A stretch of 64,000 bases of DNA from Halodesulfovibrio aestuarii DSM 17919 = ATCC 29578 (GCF_000384815.1 NZ_ARQF01000020.1:620001-684000); one strand, 5' to 3'. Shown: positions 45,746 to 56,062, numbered from the stretch's first letter. Notes: a model not told the origin generated them from the letters alone. Program-made: numbers and translations.

Positions 45746-47134
45746 ATGAGCATGGATATTAAAAAAGCCATAGACCAGATCAGTAAAGATCGCGGCCTTG
45801 ACCGTGGAATGCTGGTTGATACTTTAGAAGAAGCAGTCCGCACCTCAGTTATTCGTAAATTTGGCGAAGACCTTGATGTGGAGGTAAGCTTTAACGAAGA
45901 AACTGGTGAAATTGAGGTATTCCAGTTTAAAGTCGTTACCCGCGATGAAGACATCGAAAACGACGTTACCCAAATTTCCATTGAAGAAGCTCGGGAACAC
46001 GACCCTTCCGTACAGCTTGACGACGAAATCGGCTTCCGCCTTAAGGTTGAAGACCTTGGTCGTATTGCTGCACAGTCTGCCAAGCAGGTTATTATCCAGC
46101 GCATGCGCGATGCTGAGCAGGAAATCATCTATGAAGAATTCAAAGACAGACAAGGTGAGATCTTAAGCGGTATTGTACAGCGCCGTGACAAAGCAGGTTG
46201 GATTATCAATCTGGGTCGCACCGAAGCTCTGCTGCCTAAAGACGAACAAATCCCACGTGAACATTACAAACGCGGTGACCGTGTTCAAGCACTGGTTATC
46301 GATGTTCGCAAAGAAGGACGCGGTCCTCAGGTTATTGTTTCCCGCTCCCACCCGGACTACATGGCAATGCTCTTTAAGCGTGAAGTTCCGGAAGTTGACG
46401 ACGGTACCGTTGTAATCATGAACATTGCCCGTGATCCAGGCAGCCGCGCAAAAGCAGCCGTTATGACTCGCGACCGTGATGTTGATCCAGTAGGTGCATG
46501 TGTTGGTATCCGTGGTTCCCGTATCCAGAACATTGTTCAGGAATTGCGCGGCGAACGTATCGACATTGTTGTTTGGAGCCCTGAGATCGCCACTTACGCA
46601 CGTAACGCGTTATCTCCTGCTGTTATCACCCGCATCGTTGTGGATGAAGAAGAAAACATGCTGGAAGTAATCGTGCCGGATAACCAGCTGACCAACGCCA
46701 TCGGCCGTAAAGGTCAGAACGTTAAGCTTGCTTCTAAGCTTCTCGGCTGGAAAATCGATATATTTACTGAAACTCGCTACAACGAAGGTCACGCAATCGG
46801 AAAAGGTCTCGACCAGCTTGCAAGTGTGGCAGAAGTTCCACTTCAGGCATTTGTTGACGCTGGATTCCAGACCATTGAAAAGCTCCAAGACGCTTCAGAC
46901 GAAGAGCTTCTTACGGTTGAGGGACTTACTGAGTCTAAAATTACCGACCTTCGCACTGCAATCAACTTCCTTTCCTCCGCAATTGAGGGAACTCTGACTG
47001 AGGAAGCTGAAGAAACTGCTGATGCTGATGACGCTGCCGAAGCTCCTGTAGCAGCCGAAGAAGCACCAGCTGTAGAAGTTGAAGAAGCAGGCGAAACTGA
47101 GGAAACCGTAACCGATAAAAAGGAAACGGAATAA
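45746..47134 (+). CDS. nusA: Transcription factor NusA
   Basis: A 462-residue RNA-polymerase-associated elongation, pausing and termination factor. It has an N-terminal RNAP-binding domain, an S1 domain (about residues 135-205, SGIVQRRDKAGWIINLG), two KH domains (CVGIRGSRIQNI; NAIGRKGQNVKLAS) and one C-terminal helix-hairpin-helix repeat. It ends in a very acidic Ala/Glu tail of about 50 residues. AAGGA precedes the ATG. Confidence 0.96.
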   Translation: MSMDIKKAIDQISKDRGLDRGMLVDTLEEAVRTSVIRKFGEDLDVEVSFNEETGEIEVFQFKVVTRDEDIENDVTQISIEEAREHDPSVQLDDEIGFRLKVEDLGRIAAQSAKQVIIQRMRDAEQEIIYEEFKDRQGEILSGIVQRRDKAGWIINLGRTEALLPKDEQIPREHYKRGDRVQALVIDVRKEGRGPQVIVSRSHPDYMAMLFKREVPEVDDGTVVIMNIARDPGSRAKAAVMTRDRDVDPVGACVGIRGSRIQNIVQELRGERIDIVVWSPEIATYARNALSPAVITRIVVDEEENMLEVIVPDNQLTNAIGRKGQNVKLASKLLGWKIDIFTETRYNEGHAIGKGLDQLASVAEVPLQAFVDAGFQTIEKLQDASDEELLTVEGLTESKITDLRTAINFLSSAIEGTLTEEAEETADADDAAEAPVAAEEAPAVEVEEAGETEETVTDKKETE

Positions 47135-47140
47135 TACCGG

Positions 47141-47368
47141 ATGCACAAAGCCATCCGGAAACACCATACACCCGTCCGCAGATGTGTGATATGCCGTGCC
47201 AGTTTGCCTAAGAGTGAACTCAAACGATATGTTTGCACACAGACAGAATCCGGTGATACAATACCTGTCTTCGATAAGGAGCAGGTAATGCCGGGTAGAG
47301 GTTACTACATCTGCAACAGCCCAGAGTGCGAAAAACGCTTTGCAAAGTTCAGAGGCTGGCGGAAGTAA
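47141..47368 (+). CDS. ylxR: YlxR/RnpM family RNA-binding protein
   Basis: A 75-residue member of the DUF448 family, with the [14 protein letters not shown] motif near the start and GRGYYIC further on. Family members bind RNA and, in Bacillus, the RNase P RNA. It lies between nusA and infB as in most bacteria. The gap to nusA is six bases. Confidence 0.9.
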   Translation: MHKAIRKHHTPVRRCVICRASLPKSELKRYVCTQTESGDTIPVFDKEQVMPGRGYYICNSPECEKRFAKFRGWRK

Positions 47369-47384
47369 AGGGGGTTTTTGCTAC

Positions 47385-50300
47385 ATGAGTGATAAGAAGA
47401 TTAAAGTTAAAGAATTAAAAACAGAGTTGAACGTTCCTACCAAGGACATTCTTTCAGCTCTGCGCGAACTTGGGGTCTCCGCAAAAAGCGGTGAAACCTC
47501 TATACCGACAGAAATGATAGAGCAGGTTCGCGACCACATAAAAAACGGTCCGGCTAAAAAAGAAGTAATGCGCAAGGAAACTTCCTCTGGCGTTATTGTT
47601 CGCCGCCGTAAGAAAGCTGCTAAGCCAGCGGACGCAGCACCTGCAGAAAAAGAACAGGTAGCCGAAGCAGAAAAGGTACAGGAAGAAGTGAAAGAAGTTC
47701 CCGCTAAAAAAGAAGCTCCTAAAGCTAAAGCTGTTACCCCTAAAAAGGAAACAAAGCCTGAACCTGCTGCTAAAAGTGCCAAGCCTGCTAAAGAAGAGGC
47801 ACCAAAGGTACGTGTAGTGAAACCAGAAGAGCTTGCTAAAACAGAAGCCAAAGAAAAGACAGCTGACACCCCCCAGCAGTCCGCTAAAGCTGATGCTCCT
47901 AAAAAAGGGCAGAAGCCGGCTCCTGAAGAAAAAATTGAAACTGCTCCTAAAGCTAAAGCCGAAAAAGTAGAAAAAGCTGAAGCGACTCCTAAAGCTAAAG
48001 CTGAAAAAGCTGAAGCTGCTCCTAAAAAAGCTGCTCCTGCAAAGGCTGTTAAAGAAAAAGCTGAAACTACTGCTGATGCTGACGGTACTAAGAAAAAGAA
48101 AAAGCCTGCTAAAAAACGTGAGGAAGCACCTGCTGCTCCTCAGGTTCGTATAATTTCCCGTCCTGACCCTGCTGTTGCTGCAGCAGAAGCCAGAGAGCGT
48201 GAGCAGCGTGCTGCTCGTCCGCAGCAACGCCGCGATGATCGCGGTGGTCGTCCTAACGGCGGCGGACGTCCAGACGGTGGTCAAGGCCGTCCCGGTGGTC
48301 AAGGCCGTCCTGGTGGCGGTGCTCCTCGTCCTGGTGGCCCAGGCCGTCCTGGTGGTCAAGGCCGCCCTGGTGGCGGTGCTCCTCGTCCTGCGGGTGGCGG
48401 CGCGCCTCGTCCTGCAGGTGGCGGCGGTCGTCCTGCACCAAACTTTACTGATGCTCCGTCTCCGGACAAAGCTGGTGCACGCAATAAAAAACGCGGTAAA
48501 GGTAAACGTACTGTAGATTTCAACCAACGCGATACTTTCGATAAGAAAAAACGTGGTGGTAAAGATGGTTTTGGTTCTGATGAGTGGCAGCGCAGCAAGC
48601 GCAAGCGCAAAAAGCAGGAACAGACAACGTCTACTCAGCCTCTCAAGGCAGCAAAACGTAAGATTAAAGTTGATGATCACATTCGTGTATCCGACCTTGC
48701 TCACCAGATGGGTATTAAGGGTTCCGAGATCATTAAAGTGCTCATGCAGCTTGGTGTAATGGCTACCATTAACCAGTCTCTTGACTTTGATACTGCGATT
48801 GTTGTTGCTGGCGAGTTCCAGTACGAAATCGAAAAAGTAGGTTTCTCCGAAGAAGATTACCTCACTCCGCGTGAAGAGGACAAATCAGAGGATCTGAAAA
48901 TCAGACCTCCGGTTGTTACCATCATGGGTCACGTTGACCACGGTAAAACTTCTTTGCTTGATGCTATCCGCAAATCCAGCATTACCGACCGCGAAGCGGG
49001 TGGTATTACCCAGCACATTGGTGCGTACCACGTTGTTACCCCTAACGGTGACCTCTGCTTCCTCGATACCCCGGGCCACGAAGCATTTACAGCTATGCGT
49101 GCTCGTGGTGCTAAGGTAACTGATATTGTTATCCTTGTTGTTGCTGCCGACGACGGCGTAATGGAACAGACCCGTGAGGCTGTATCGCACGCCAAAGCTG
49201 CTGAAGTACCTATCATCGTAGCTGTCAACAAAATGGATAAAGAAGGTGCTAACCCAGAACGTGTAATGCGCGAACTCTCCGACATCGGACTCGTAGCAGA
49301 AGACTGGGGCGGCGACACTATCTTTACTAACGTATCAGCTAAAACTGGTATGGGTCTTGAAGGTCTTCTTGAAATTCTTGCTCTGCAGGCTGAAGTTCTT
49401 GAGCTGAAAGCTAACCCGAACAAACCAGCTCGTGGTCACATTGTTGAAGCTAAGCTCGACAAAGGCCGCGGTCCAGTTGCTACAGTACTTGTGCAGGAAG
49501 GCACCCTGAAACAGGGCGACATCTTTGTATGTGGCACCTTCTCCGGCCGTGTACGAGCAATGTTTAACGATCAAGGTATGAAAGTAAGCGAAGCTGCTCC
49601 TTCCACTCCTGTAGAAGTACAGGGCTTTGACGGTGTACCAGAAGCTGGTGAAGAGTTTGTAGCTCTCGACGACGAAAAAGTAGCACGCCGCATCGCGGAT
49701 CAACGCGCTATCAAAGAACGCGAACGCGCTCTTGCCCGTGAGTCTAAAGTTACTCTCGAAACCTTCCTCGCAAGCCGTGCTGATGCTGAAGAAGCTCAGG
49801 TTCTCAACGTAGTTCTTAAAGCTGACGTACAGGGTTCTGTTGAAGCAATCGTTGATGCTCTTCGTAAGCAGGCAACAGAGAAAGTTAAAGTCGACGTTAT
49901 TCACTCCGGCGCAGGTTCAATTACAGAATCCGACATTCTCCTTGCTTCCGCATCTAACGCAGTTATCATTGGCTTTAACGTTCGCCCAACCGTGAAAGTT
50001 AAAGACGTTGCTGAGCAGGAAGGCGTAGACATCCGCTTCTACGACATTATCTACAAGCTCGTGGAAGAAGTTCGCGCAGCTATGGCTGGTATTCTTGCCC
50101 CTATCGTTAAGGAGCAGTACCTCGGTCAGGCTGTTGTTCGCGAAACCTTCAGCGTACCTAAAATCGGTGTTATCGCCGGTTGTCACGTTGACGACGGTAA
50201 AATCACCCGTAACGCTGGCGTTCGTCTGCTTCGCGATGGTGTGGTTATCTATACTGGTAAAATCTCTTCCCTCAAGCGCTTCAAAGACGACGCTAAAGAG

Positions 50301-50408
50301 GTTATGAAGGGCTACGAGTGTGGTATCGGACTCGAACGCTTTAACGACATCAAAATTGGTGACGCTATCGAAGCATTTGAAGAAGTAGAAGAAGCCGCTA
50401 CCCTGTAA
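47385..50408 (+). CDS. infB: Translation initiation factor IF-2
   Basis: A 1007-residue GTPase that brings initiator tRNA to the ribosome. An N-terminal IF2_N module ([11 protein letters not shown]) is followed by a Lys/Ala/Glu-rich linker, a Gly/Arg/Pro repeat stretch (about residues 285-350, multiples of GRPGGQ and GGAPRP), a second IF2_N module, and the G domain near residue 510 ([22 protein letters not shown]). Domains II-IV are complete. The ATG at 47385 follows a G5 run; the open frame starts in ylxR at 47340. The linker is repetitive at DNA level and may vary in copy number. Confidence 0.96.
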   Translation: MSDKKIKVKELKTELNVPTKDILSALRELGVSAKSGETSIPTEMIEQVRDHIKNGPAKKEVMRKETSSGVIVRRRKKAAKPADAAPAEKEQVAEAEKVQEEVKEVPAKKEAPKAKAVTPKKETKPEPAAKSAKPAKEEAPKVRVVKPEELAKTEAKEKTADTPQQSAKADAPKKGQKPAPEEKIETAPKAKAEKVEKAEATPKAKAEKAEAAPKKAAPAKAVKEKAETTADADGTKKKKKPAKKREEAPAAPQVRIISRPDPAVAAAEAREREQRAARPQQRRDDRGGRPNGGGRPDGGQGRPGGQGRPGGGAPRPGGPGRPGGQGRPGGGAPRPAGGGAPRPAGGGGRPAPNFTDAPSPDKAGARNKKRGKGKRTVDFNQRDTFDKKKRGGKDGFGSDEWQRSKRKRKKQEQTTSTQPLKAAKRKIKVDDHIRVSDLAHQMGIKGSEIIKVLMQLGVMATINQSLDFDTAIVVAGEFQYEIEKVGFSEEDYLTPREEDKSEDLKIRPPVVTIMGHVDHGKTSLLDAIRKSSITDREAGGITQHIGAYHVVTPNGDLCFLDTPGHEAFTAMRARGAKVTDIVILVVAADDGVMEQTREAVSHAKAAEVPIIVAVNKMDKEGANPERVMRELSDIGLVAEDWGGDTIFTNVSAKTGMGLEGLLEILALQAEVLELKANPNKPARGHIVEAKLDKGRGPVATVLVQEGTLKQGDIFVCGTFSGRVRAMFNDQGMKVSEAAPSTPVEVQGFDGVPEAGEEFVALDDEKVARRIADQRAIKERERALARESKVTLETFLASRADAEEAQVLNVVLKADVQGSVEAIVDALRKQATEKVKVDVIHSGAGSITESDILLASASNAVIIGFNVRPTVKVKDVAEQEGVDIRFYDIIYKLVEEVRAAMAGILAPIVKEQYLGQAVVRETFSVPKIGVIAGCHVDDGKITRNAGVRLLRDGVVIYTGKISSLKRFKDDAKEVMKGYECGIGLERFNDIKIGDAIEAFEEVEEAATL

Positions 50409-50420
50409 GTAATAAATACA

Positions 50421-50466
50421 AATCGCGGAATCGGATTCCCGTCCGGTTCCGCGATTTTATATTTTT
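50421..50466 (+). terminator. Terminator after infB
   Basis: AATCGCGGAA-x-CGG pairs with CCGG-TTCCGCGATT (50421-50456), followed by TTATATTTTTC. Confidence 0.8.
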
Positions 50467-50577
50467 CTTTAGCTTTCACCGACTCTCCGAGAAGTGAAGC
50501 TTCCCCCGTACCCTCCTGACCACGATTGCAGATTAAGGGCGGGGATAAAAAAATGATTAACTATATTCGGTGCTGTT

Positions 50578-50868
50578 ATGATTATCGGAGTACTGCGGGT
50601 TGAATATGCCTTACATGGCAACGATTCCCTGAAAGGCAAACGGCGTATCGCCAATAGCCTGAAGTCAAAGGTTCGTAACAAATTTAATGTTTCCATCGCA
50701 GAAGTGGGCTCAGAGAATTCTATGGGCACCTTAGCACTCAGCATTGTAAGCGTAAGCAACAGTGAAAAGCACTTGCAGAGCAGACTCACAAAATGCCTGA
50801 GCATGATGGAAGCTGTATGCCATGAAGAAATGACATTCAGCGACATGGAGTTTTTTGGCGTTGAATAA
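50578..50868 (+). CDS. DUF503/YlxP-like protein
   Basis: A 96-residue protein of the YlxP family: MIIGVLRVEYALHG, SLKGKRRIANSLKSKVRNKFNVSIAEVG. These proteins sit by rbfA/infB in many genomes and may act in ribosome assembly; the exact function is unknown. It follows the infB terminator, so it should have its own promoter. The usual neighbour rbfA is not found on either side. Confidence 0.85.
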   Translation: MIIGVLRVEYALHGNDSLKGKRRIANSLKSKVRNKFNVSIAEVGSENSMGTLALSIVSVSNSEKHLQSRLTKCLSMMEAVCHEEMTFSDMEFFGVE

Positions 50869-50967
50869 CATCAGCAGACTTCCTGTCTGATTCACTACGT
50901 CAAGACCACAGACTGTTGGACTTAACCATCCAATACACCAAATTTAAGACCAAAAAGAACAATAACA

Positions 50968-51954
50968 ATGCCAAACGAAGTAGCACAAATTGCACAGGCG
51001 ATTCGCGCCGATGATATATTTCTTCTCACAGCCCATGTTAACCCTGACGGCGATGCTGTTGGGTCTATTGCTGCGATGGCATGGCTGCTTACCGGATTAG
51101 GTAAAAAGCCAATTATCTTTTTGGAATCGGGTATTCCCTCCTATCTTGAGTGGGTAGAGCTGCCGGGCAAGGTTATAACAACTGCAGAAGAACTTGCAGT
51201 CTGCGAACCTGATCGCATTATTGTCATGGATTGTGGAGACGCCCAACGCTCCGGCAAGATCATGACTGAATTCCTCGAGCACACCACAGCACCTGTAGTC
51301 AACATTGACCATCACCTGAATAACCCTATGTTTGGTGACATCAATCTTGTTGAAATAACATCCAGCTCCACGGGAGAACTGGTTGCAGACGTTCTGGACG
51401 AGTTAGGTGTTCCCTATGAAGGGTTTCTTGGAGAAGGGCTATACTTGGCAATAAGTTCAGACACAGGACGCTTTGCTTTCAACAGTACAACAGCCCGTGC
51501 ACATGACATTGCCTCAAAAATTATCAGTGCCGGCTTAAAGCCGGGAGATTTCAACGAAAGGCTGGATAGCGGCTGGAGCTTAAACAAAATTAACCTCTGG
51601 GCAGAGCTCTTTGCGAATATTGAAATTGCGCTTAACGGAAAAGTAGCATATCTGACACTTCCTAAAGCACTATTTGAACGTACTGGTACAATATATTCAG
51701 ATGTAGAATTAATCATTAACTATCTTCGAAAGATAGAGAATGTAGATGTTGCAATGACCGTACGCGAGACAGAATCTGGCTCCAAAGTGAGCTTGCGTTC
51801 TCATGGTGCAGTGAATGTACAAAAAATGGCAGCAAGCCTTGGCGGTGGCGGACACAAAAATGCCGCCGGAATCAACCTTGATCTCCCGCTCAAAAAAACT
51901 GTTGAAACCTTGCTTGCCACTATTGCTCAGAATCTGGTATTAAACGAGGCATAA
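50968..51954 (+). CDS. nrnA: DHH-family phosphoesterase (NrnA-like)
   Basis: A 328-residue protein. The DHH domain has HVNPDGDAVGS near the N-terminus, IVMDCGD and NIDHHLNN, all Mn-binding motifs. The DHHA1 domain ends with GGGGHKNAAG. NrnA enzymes degrade nanoRNA and dephosphorylate pAp, which is useful in a sulfate-assimilating or -reducing cell. No clear Shine-Dalgarno sequence precedes the ATG. It is six bases upstream of truB. Confidence 0.92.
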   Translation: MPNEVAQIAQAIRADDIFLLTAHVNPDGDAVGSIAAMAWLLTGLGKKPIIFLESGIPSYLEWVELPGKVITTAEELAVCEPDRIIVMDCGDAQRSGKIMTEFLEHTTAPVVNIDHHLNNPMFGDINLVEITSSSTGELVADVLDELGVPYEGFLGEGLYLAISSDTGRFAFNSTTARAHDIASKIISAGLKPGDFNERLDSGWSLNKINLWAELFANIEIALNGKVAYLTLPKALFERTGTIYSDVELIINYLRKIENVDVAMTVRETESGSKVSLRSHGAVNVQKMAASLGGGGHKNAAGINLDLPLKKTVETLLATIAQNLVLNEA

Positions 51955-51960
51955 GTTTAC

Positions 51961-52878
51961 ATGGCACAAGTTCCACAGCAGCACGGTATTCTGCTTCTCA
52001 ATAAGCCTAAGGGACCTTCCTCTGGTGGATGCATCAGCAAGATAAAACGTCTCGGGCAAAAAAAAATCGGTCACGCTGGCACCCTTGACCCTATGGCTCA
52101 GGGACTGCTGATCGTATTACTTGGACAGGGCACTAAACTGTCCAACTATCTTATGACCGGCGGCGAAAAAGTGTATTCCGGCACCATTAAGCTTGGTGAA
52201 ACAACGGACACATGGGACGCGGAAGGTCAGATAACAGATACCGCAGACTGGCAGCATATCACCGAAGAAGATGTGCGTGCGGAAGTTGCACATTGGCTTG
52301 AAGTGACTGAGCAGGAAGTTCCTGCATTCTCAGCGGCAAAACACAAAGGGAAATCCTTGTATAAGCTGGCGCGAGAAGGTAAAGAAACACCGGTTAAGAT
52401 AAAAACCGTAAAAATTTCCGAAGCAGCAACTCTATCGGTAGAGTTGCCGTTTCTCCGTTTCCGGGTGCGGTGCAGCACTGGTACGTATATTCGGTCCCTG
52501 GCCCACAGCTTGGGGATTCGATTGAAGTGCGGGGCAGTTCTCACTGAACTGATCCGGGAATACAGCCATCCGTTCTCGCTGGACAATGCTTGCGAGCCCG
52601 ATGAGTTGGTCGACAATCCAGAATTGCTTGAATCCAAGATTATTTCCTTGGAACAAGCGTTGCCAACCTGGCCGAAAATTATCCTCAGTGATGAGGAAGT
52701 TGCTTTGGTCAAAAACGGCAATCCTATTCCGTACGACCCAGAAAAAATTGCTAACATGCCGTTTTCTGTCGGCATTAATGCAATGCTTCTGGACTCAAAC
52801 AGAACGCCTCTGGCTCTTGTTGAAACAAACATCGTGCAACGCCAGCCTGTATGGTCCATCCTGCGCGGTCTTTGGTAA
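51961..52878 (+). CDS. truB: tRNA pseudouridine-55 synthase
   Basis: A 305-residue enzyme modifying U55 of the tRNA T-loop. The catalytic Asp is in GHAGTLDPMAQGLL; LLNKPKGPSS and CSTGTYIRSLAHSLG are conserved. It is longer at the C-terminus than the minimal family (about 60 extra residues after the PUA-like region). It is part of the nrnA-truB-rpsO run. Confidence 0.95.
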   Translation: MAQVPQQHGILLLNKPKGPSSGGCISKIKRLGQKKIGHAGTLDPMAQGLLIVLLGQGTKLSNYLMTGGEKVYSGTIKLGETTDTWDAEGQITDTADWQHITEEDVRAEVAHWLEVTEQEVPAFSAAKHKGKSLYKLAREGKETPVKIKTVKISEAATLSVELPFLRFRVRCSTGTYIRSLAHSLGIRLKCGAVLTELIREYSHPFSLDNACEPDELVDNPELLESKIISLEQALPTWPKIILSDEEVALVKNGNPIPYDPEKIANMPFSVGINAMLLDSNRTPLALVETNIVQRQPVWSILRGLW

Positions 52879-52914
52879 CCTTAATTAACCCATTTATCCT
52901 TGGAGGATATCGCT

Positions 52915-53184
52915 GTGGTAATGACACCTGAAACTAAGCAGGCAGTTATTAATGAATTTGCTCAGAAAGAAGGAGACACCGGTTCTCCAGAAGTACAGGT
53001 AGCTCTTCTGACTGCCCGTATCAAATACCTTACTGAACACTTCAAAGAGCACAAACACGACTACCATTCCCGTACTGGTCTGTTGAAACTTGTTGGTCAG
53101 CGTCGTAAGCTTCTGAAGTACCTTGCTCACAAGGACATTCAGCGCTACCGTGATCTCATCAAGAAGCTTGGCCTTCGTAAGTAG
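52915..53184 (+). CDS. rpsO: 30S ribosomal protein S15
   Basis: Eighty-nine residues, reading [15 protein letters not shown] and [14 protein letters not shown]. The start is a GTG at 52915, chosen because GGAGG lies seven bases upstream and it gives the family's usual length; a TTG at 52900 overlaps that ribosome site. It binds 16S rRNA and is followed by a terminator. Confidence 0.96.
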   Translation: MVMTPETKQAVINEFAQKEGDTGSPEVQVALLTARIKYLTEHFKEHKHDYHSRTGLLKLVGQRRKLLKYLAHKDIQRYRDLIKKLGLRK

Positions 53185-53192
53185 GCATTTTT

Positions 53193-53222
53193 ACAGGGGA
53201 ATCCGTAGGATTCCCCTGTTCT
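53193..53222 (+). terminator. Terminator after rpsO
   Basis: Perfect stem ACAGGGGAATCC-GTA-GGATTCCCCTGT followed by TCTC. A smaller hairpin, AAGCTGGG-GTT-CCCAGCTT (53278-53296), follows. Confidence 0.8.
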
Positions 53223-53326
53223 CATATATTTATTGTATCCAATAGGCTTACAGAAGACTTAAGATATTTCTTCTAGAAAGCTGGGGTTCCCAGCTTGAAT
53301 ACCTATTAAGATACCTACGCAGTATC

Positions 53327-53427
53327 GCGAAAGGGGGGTCCGGGAAGAAGGTTTTTCCCCCGCTTAGCAGCACTTAGAACGGCTAAAATTAGCCTGCTAA
53401 AAGCACTCTCCCCGGAATCCCCTTCGC
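53327..53427 (+). promoter_or_regulatory. pnp: Long multi-stem RNA leader of pnp
   Basis: Three nested stems lie just before pnp. The outer pairing is 53327-53344 (GCGAAAGGGG...) with 53410-53427 (...CCCCTTCGC). The middle is GCTTAGCAG (53362) with CTGCTAA (53394). The inner is GGCTAA / TTAGCC. The outer stem closes 16 bases before the start codon. In E. coli, pnp is autoregulated after RNase III cuts a long leader stem; this leader has the right shape and position for the same logic (inference). Confidence 0.6.
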
Positions 53428-53443
53428 CAAACGATGAGGATTT

Positions 53444-55699
53444 ATGATGGAAAATAAATTTGGCGCACAGCGCCTTACCGCCACTATTGGCGGCAAAGAA
53501 ATTACTTTTGAGACCGGTCGCCTTGCTAATCAAGCTGATGGCTCAATCTGGATTCAGTGCGGTGGCACAGTAGTTCTCGTAACAGCTTGTACCCAGCCAA
53601 CTGACCGTGATCTTGGCTTCTTCCCGCTTACCGTTGAGTACACAGAAAAAATGTACGCAGCAGGTCGCATTCCCGGCTCTTTCTTCCGCCGTGAAATGGG
53701 TCGTCCATCCGAACGTGAAACCCTTTGCGCTCGTGTAATTGACCGCCCTATCCGTCCAATGTTCCCTAAAGGGTTCCGCGACGAAGTGCAGATTCTTGCA
53801 AACGTTATCTCTTCTGACCAGCTCAATGAGTCTGACGTTCTTGCTCTTACTGGTGCTTCTGCTGCTCTCAGCATCTCTTCTGTTCCTTTCAATGGTCCTA
53901 TTGCCGGTGCACGTGTTTGTCGCGTCGGTGGCGAGTTCGTACTGAACCCGACTGTTAAAGAACAGGAAGGCGCTGACCTTAACCTCGTATTCGCAGCATC
54001 CCGCGACGCTGTTGTAATGGTAGAAGGCGAAGCTAACTTCGTACCGGAAACTGTTATCGCAGAAGCTCTTGACTGGGGTCACAAAGAAATCACTCCTCTC
54101 TTCGACGTTCAGGACAAACTCCGTGAACTTTGTGGTAAAGAGAAAATTGAATTTGTAGCACCAGTTCCTAACGAAGAGTTGAAAGCTCGCGTTGAAGAAC
54201 TCGCAATGGAAGACCTTAAAGCAGCCCTTCAGGTCGCTGACAAAATGGAACGCAAAGTTGCTCGCAAAGCTGTAAAAGTTAAGGTTATGGAAGCTCTTTC
54301 TGCTGAACCACAGTATGAAGAAGATCCATCACCGCTTTCAGAAGTTGGCGAAATTCTCGGCGCTCTTGAAAAAACTATTGTACGTACTCGTATCCACAAA
54401 GAAGGCCTGCGTATCGACGGTCGCGACGTAAAAACAGTACGTCCGATTATTGTTGAAACAGGCGTCCTTCCACGTGCTCACGGTTCTTCTATTTTTGCAC
54501 GCGGCGAAACCAAGTCCATGGTTGTTACAACTCTTGGTTCCACCACAGATGAGCAGCGCATGGACTCCCTTATGGGTGACGTAACCAAGCGCTTTATGCT
54601 CCATTACAACTTCGCACCGTACTGCGTTGGCGAAGTTAAAATGGTTCGCGTATCACGCCGCGAAATCGGTCACGGTGCATTAGCAGAAAGAGCTCTGCGT
54701 CCAATCCTTCCTGCAAGCGAAGACTTCCCGTTCACGGTTCGTGTCGTTTCTGAAACAATGGAATCCAACGGTTCTTCTTCAATGGCGGCGGTGACTGGCG
54801 GCTGCATGTCCCTTATGGACGCAGGTGTACCAGTTAAAGCTCCTGTTGCAGGTATCGCAATGGGCCTTATCAAAGAAGGCGACGACTACATCGTTCTTAC
54901 CGATATTCTCGGTGACGAAGATGCACTCGGCGATATGGACTTCAAAATTGCCGGTACCGCTGAAGGCATTACCGCAGTTCAGATGGACATCAAAATCTCC
55001 GGTATCCCTTCTGACGTAATGGTACGTGCTCTTGATCAGGCTCGTGAAGCTCGTCTGCACATTCTTGATGAAATGGCAAAAGAACTTCCTTCCTCCCGTG
55101 AAGAGCTCTCCAAATACGCTCCGCAGATTGCGACCGTTGAAGTTAACCCGGATGTTATTCGCGTTATCATCGGCCCTGGTGGTAAAAACATCAAAGCTAT
55201 TACCGCTGCAACCGATGCTTCTATCGACATTGAAGACAGCGGCAAAGTAACCATCTTCGCACCTACGCTCGAATCCCTTGAGCAGGCTCGTGAAATGGTT
55301 CAGTACTACGACCAGCGTGCAGAGCTTGGCAAAGATTACATGGGCAAAGTTAAGAAAATTCTTGAGATCGGTGCGATTGTTGAGATTCTTCCTAACGTGG
55401 AAGCTCTTGTACATATCTCCCAGCTCGATATCGCTCGTGTTGAAAAAGTAGAAGATCTCGTATCCCTCGGTGAGGACATGAAAGTTAAGGTTATCGAAAT
55501 CAACGATGGCCGAGTTCGTGCTTCCCGCAAAGCAGTTCTTCTCGAAGCTCAAGGTACTCCTTGGACTCCGGAATCCACAGCGCGTCCACAGCGTCGTCCT
55601 GCTGGCCGTGATGATCGCCGTGGCGGTGGTCGTGATGACCGTCGTAGTGGTGGTCGTCGTGATGATCGTCGTGATGATCGTCGTGGTGGCCGTCGCTAG
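53444..55699 (+). CDS. pnp: Polyribonucleotide nucleotidyltransferase
   Basis: A 751-residue 3'-5' phosphorolytic exoribonuclease. It has two RNase PH domains (GTVVLVTACTQ; RGETKSMVVTTLG), an alpha-helical linker, a KH domain (GPGGKNIKAITAAT near 580) and an S1 domain (about 620-690). It ends in an unusual Arg/Asp/Gly repeat tail of about 40 residues (units such as RDDRRGGG), probably an extra RNA-contact or protein-contact tail. GAGGA precedes tandem ATGs. Confidence 0.96.
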   Translation: MMENKFGAQRLTATIGGKEITFETGRLANQADGSIWIQCGGTVVLVTACTQPTDRDLGFFPLTVEYTEKMYAAGRIPGSFFRREMGRPSERETLCARVIDRPIRPMFPKGFRDEVQILANVISSDQLNESDVLALTGASAALSISSVPFNGPIAGARVCRVGGEFVLNPTVKEQEGADLNLVFAASRDAVVMVEGEANFVPETVIAEALDWGHKEITPLFDVQDKLRELCGKEKIEFVAPVPNEELKARVEELAMEDLKAALQVADKMERKVARKAVKVKVMEALSAEPQYEEDPSPLSEVGEILGALEKTIVRTRIHKEGLRIDGRDVKTVRPIIVETGVLPRAHGSSIFARGETKSMVVTTLGSTTDEQRMDSLMGDVTKRFMLHYNFAPYCVGEVKMVRVSRREIGHGALAERALRPILPASEDFPFTVRVVSETMESNGSSSMAAVTGGCMSLMDAGVPVKAPVAGIAMGLIKEGDDYIVLTDILGDEDALGDMDFKIAGTAEGITAVQMDIKISGIPSDVMVRALDQAREARLHILDEMAKELPSSREELSKYAPQIATVEVNPDVIRVIIGPGGKNIKAITAATDASIDIEDSGKVTIFAPTLESLEQAREMVQYYDQRAELGKDYMGKVKKILEIGAIVEILPNVEALVHISQLDIARVEKVEDLVSLGEDMKVKVIEINDGRVRASRKAVLLEAQGTPWTPESTARPQRRPAGRDDRRGGGRDDRRSGGRRDDRRDDRRGGRR

Positions 55700-55712
55700 T
55701 AAGTGACTTTAA

Positions 55713-55748
55713 AAAAGAGCGGAAGCATCGCTTTCGCTCTTTTTTTAT
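55713..55748 (+). terminator. Terminator after pnp
   Basis: GAGCGGAAGC-ATC-GCTTTCGCTC (one G-T pair) flanked by A6 and T8. Confidence 0.88.
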
Positions 55749-55937
55749 ACCCCCACGCCATGCAACCTCACTCACGGCTCACACAAAGAACATGGAATTC
55801 CCCGCCTTGTTCGGTCTGTCTGCCTGACGTCACAGGCGTATTACATATGCGAAAATTATTCGCCAAAAGCGCCGAGATTGCATGAACTGTAATTTATTTT
55901 AAGCATAATAAAATATATTTTGAATCAGCAAATCCAA

Positions 55938-56062
55938 TTGACATAAACCATATCTGATAGATAACATAACTTTTCCCTGATGTTCATAGGGGGGAGAACA
56001 TCTATCAGAGTTCAGATTCAACGTACTGTTTCCGGGGGGAAAACAGCAAGAGAAGAGTAATT
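55938..56062 (+). promoter_or_regulatory. Promoter and twin G-rich hairpin leader
   Basis: A sigma-70-like promoter (TTGACA at 55938, GATAAC 16 bases later) is followed by two small hairpins: GATGTTC...GAACATC (55979-56002) and CTGTTT...AAACAG (about 56026-56047). Both loops contain the run GGGGGGA. The leader, about 90 bases, ends at a small coiled-coil gene. GGA in a hairpin loop is the CsrA-binding pattern, so translational control is possible (inference). The 230 bases before the promoter hold nothing else of note. Confidence 0.5.

Noticed and set aside
47454-48704. 416-codon open frame antisense to infB
   Set aside because: It is produced by the Lys/Glu/Ala- and Gly/Arg-rich codons of IF-2; the reverse reading is a Ser/Phe/Arg low-complexity artefact.
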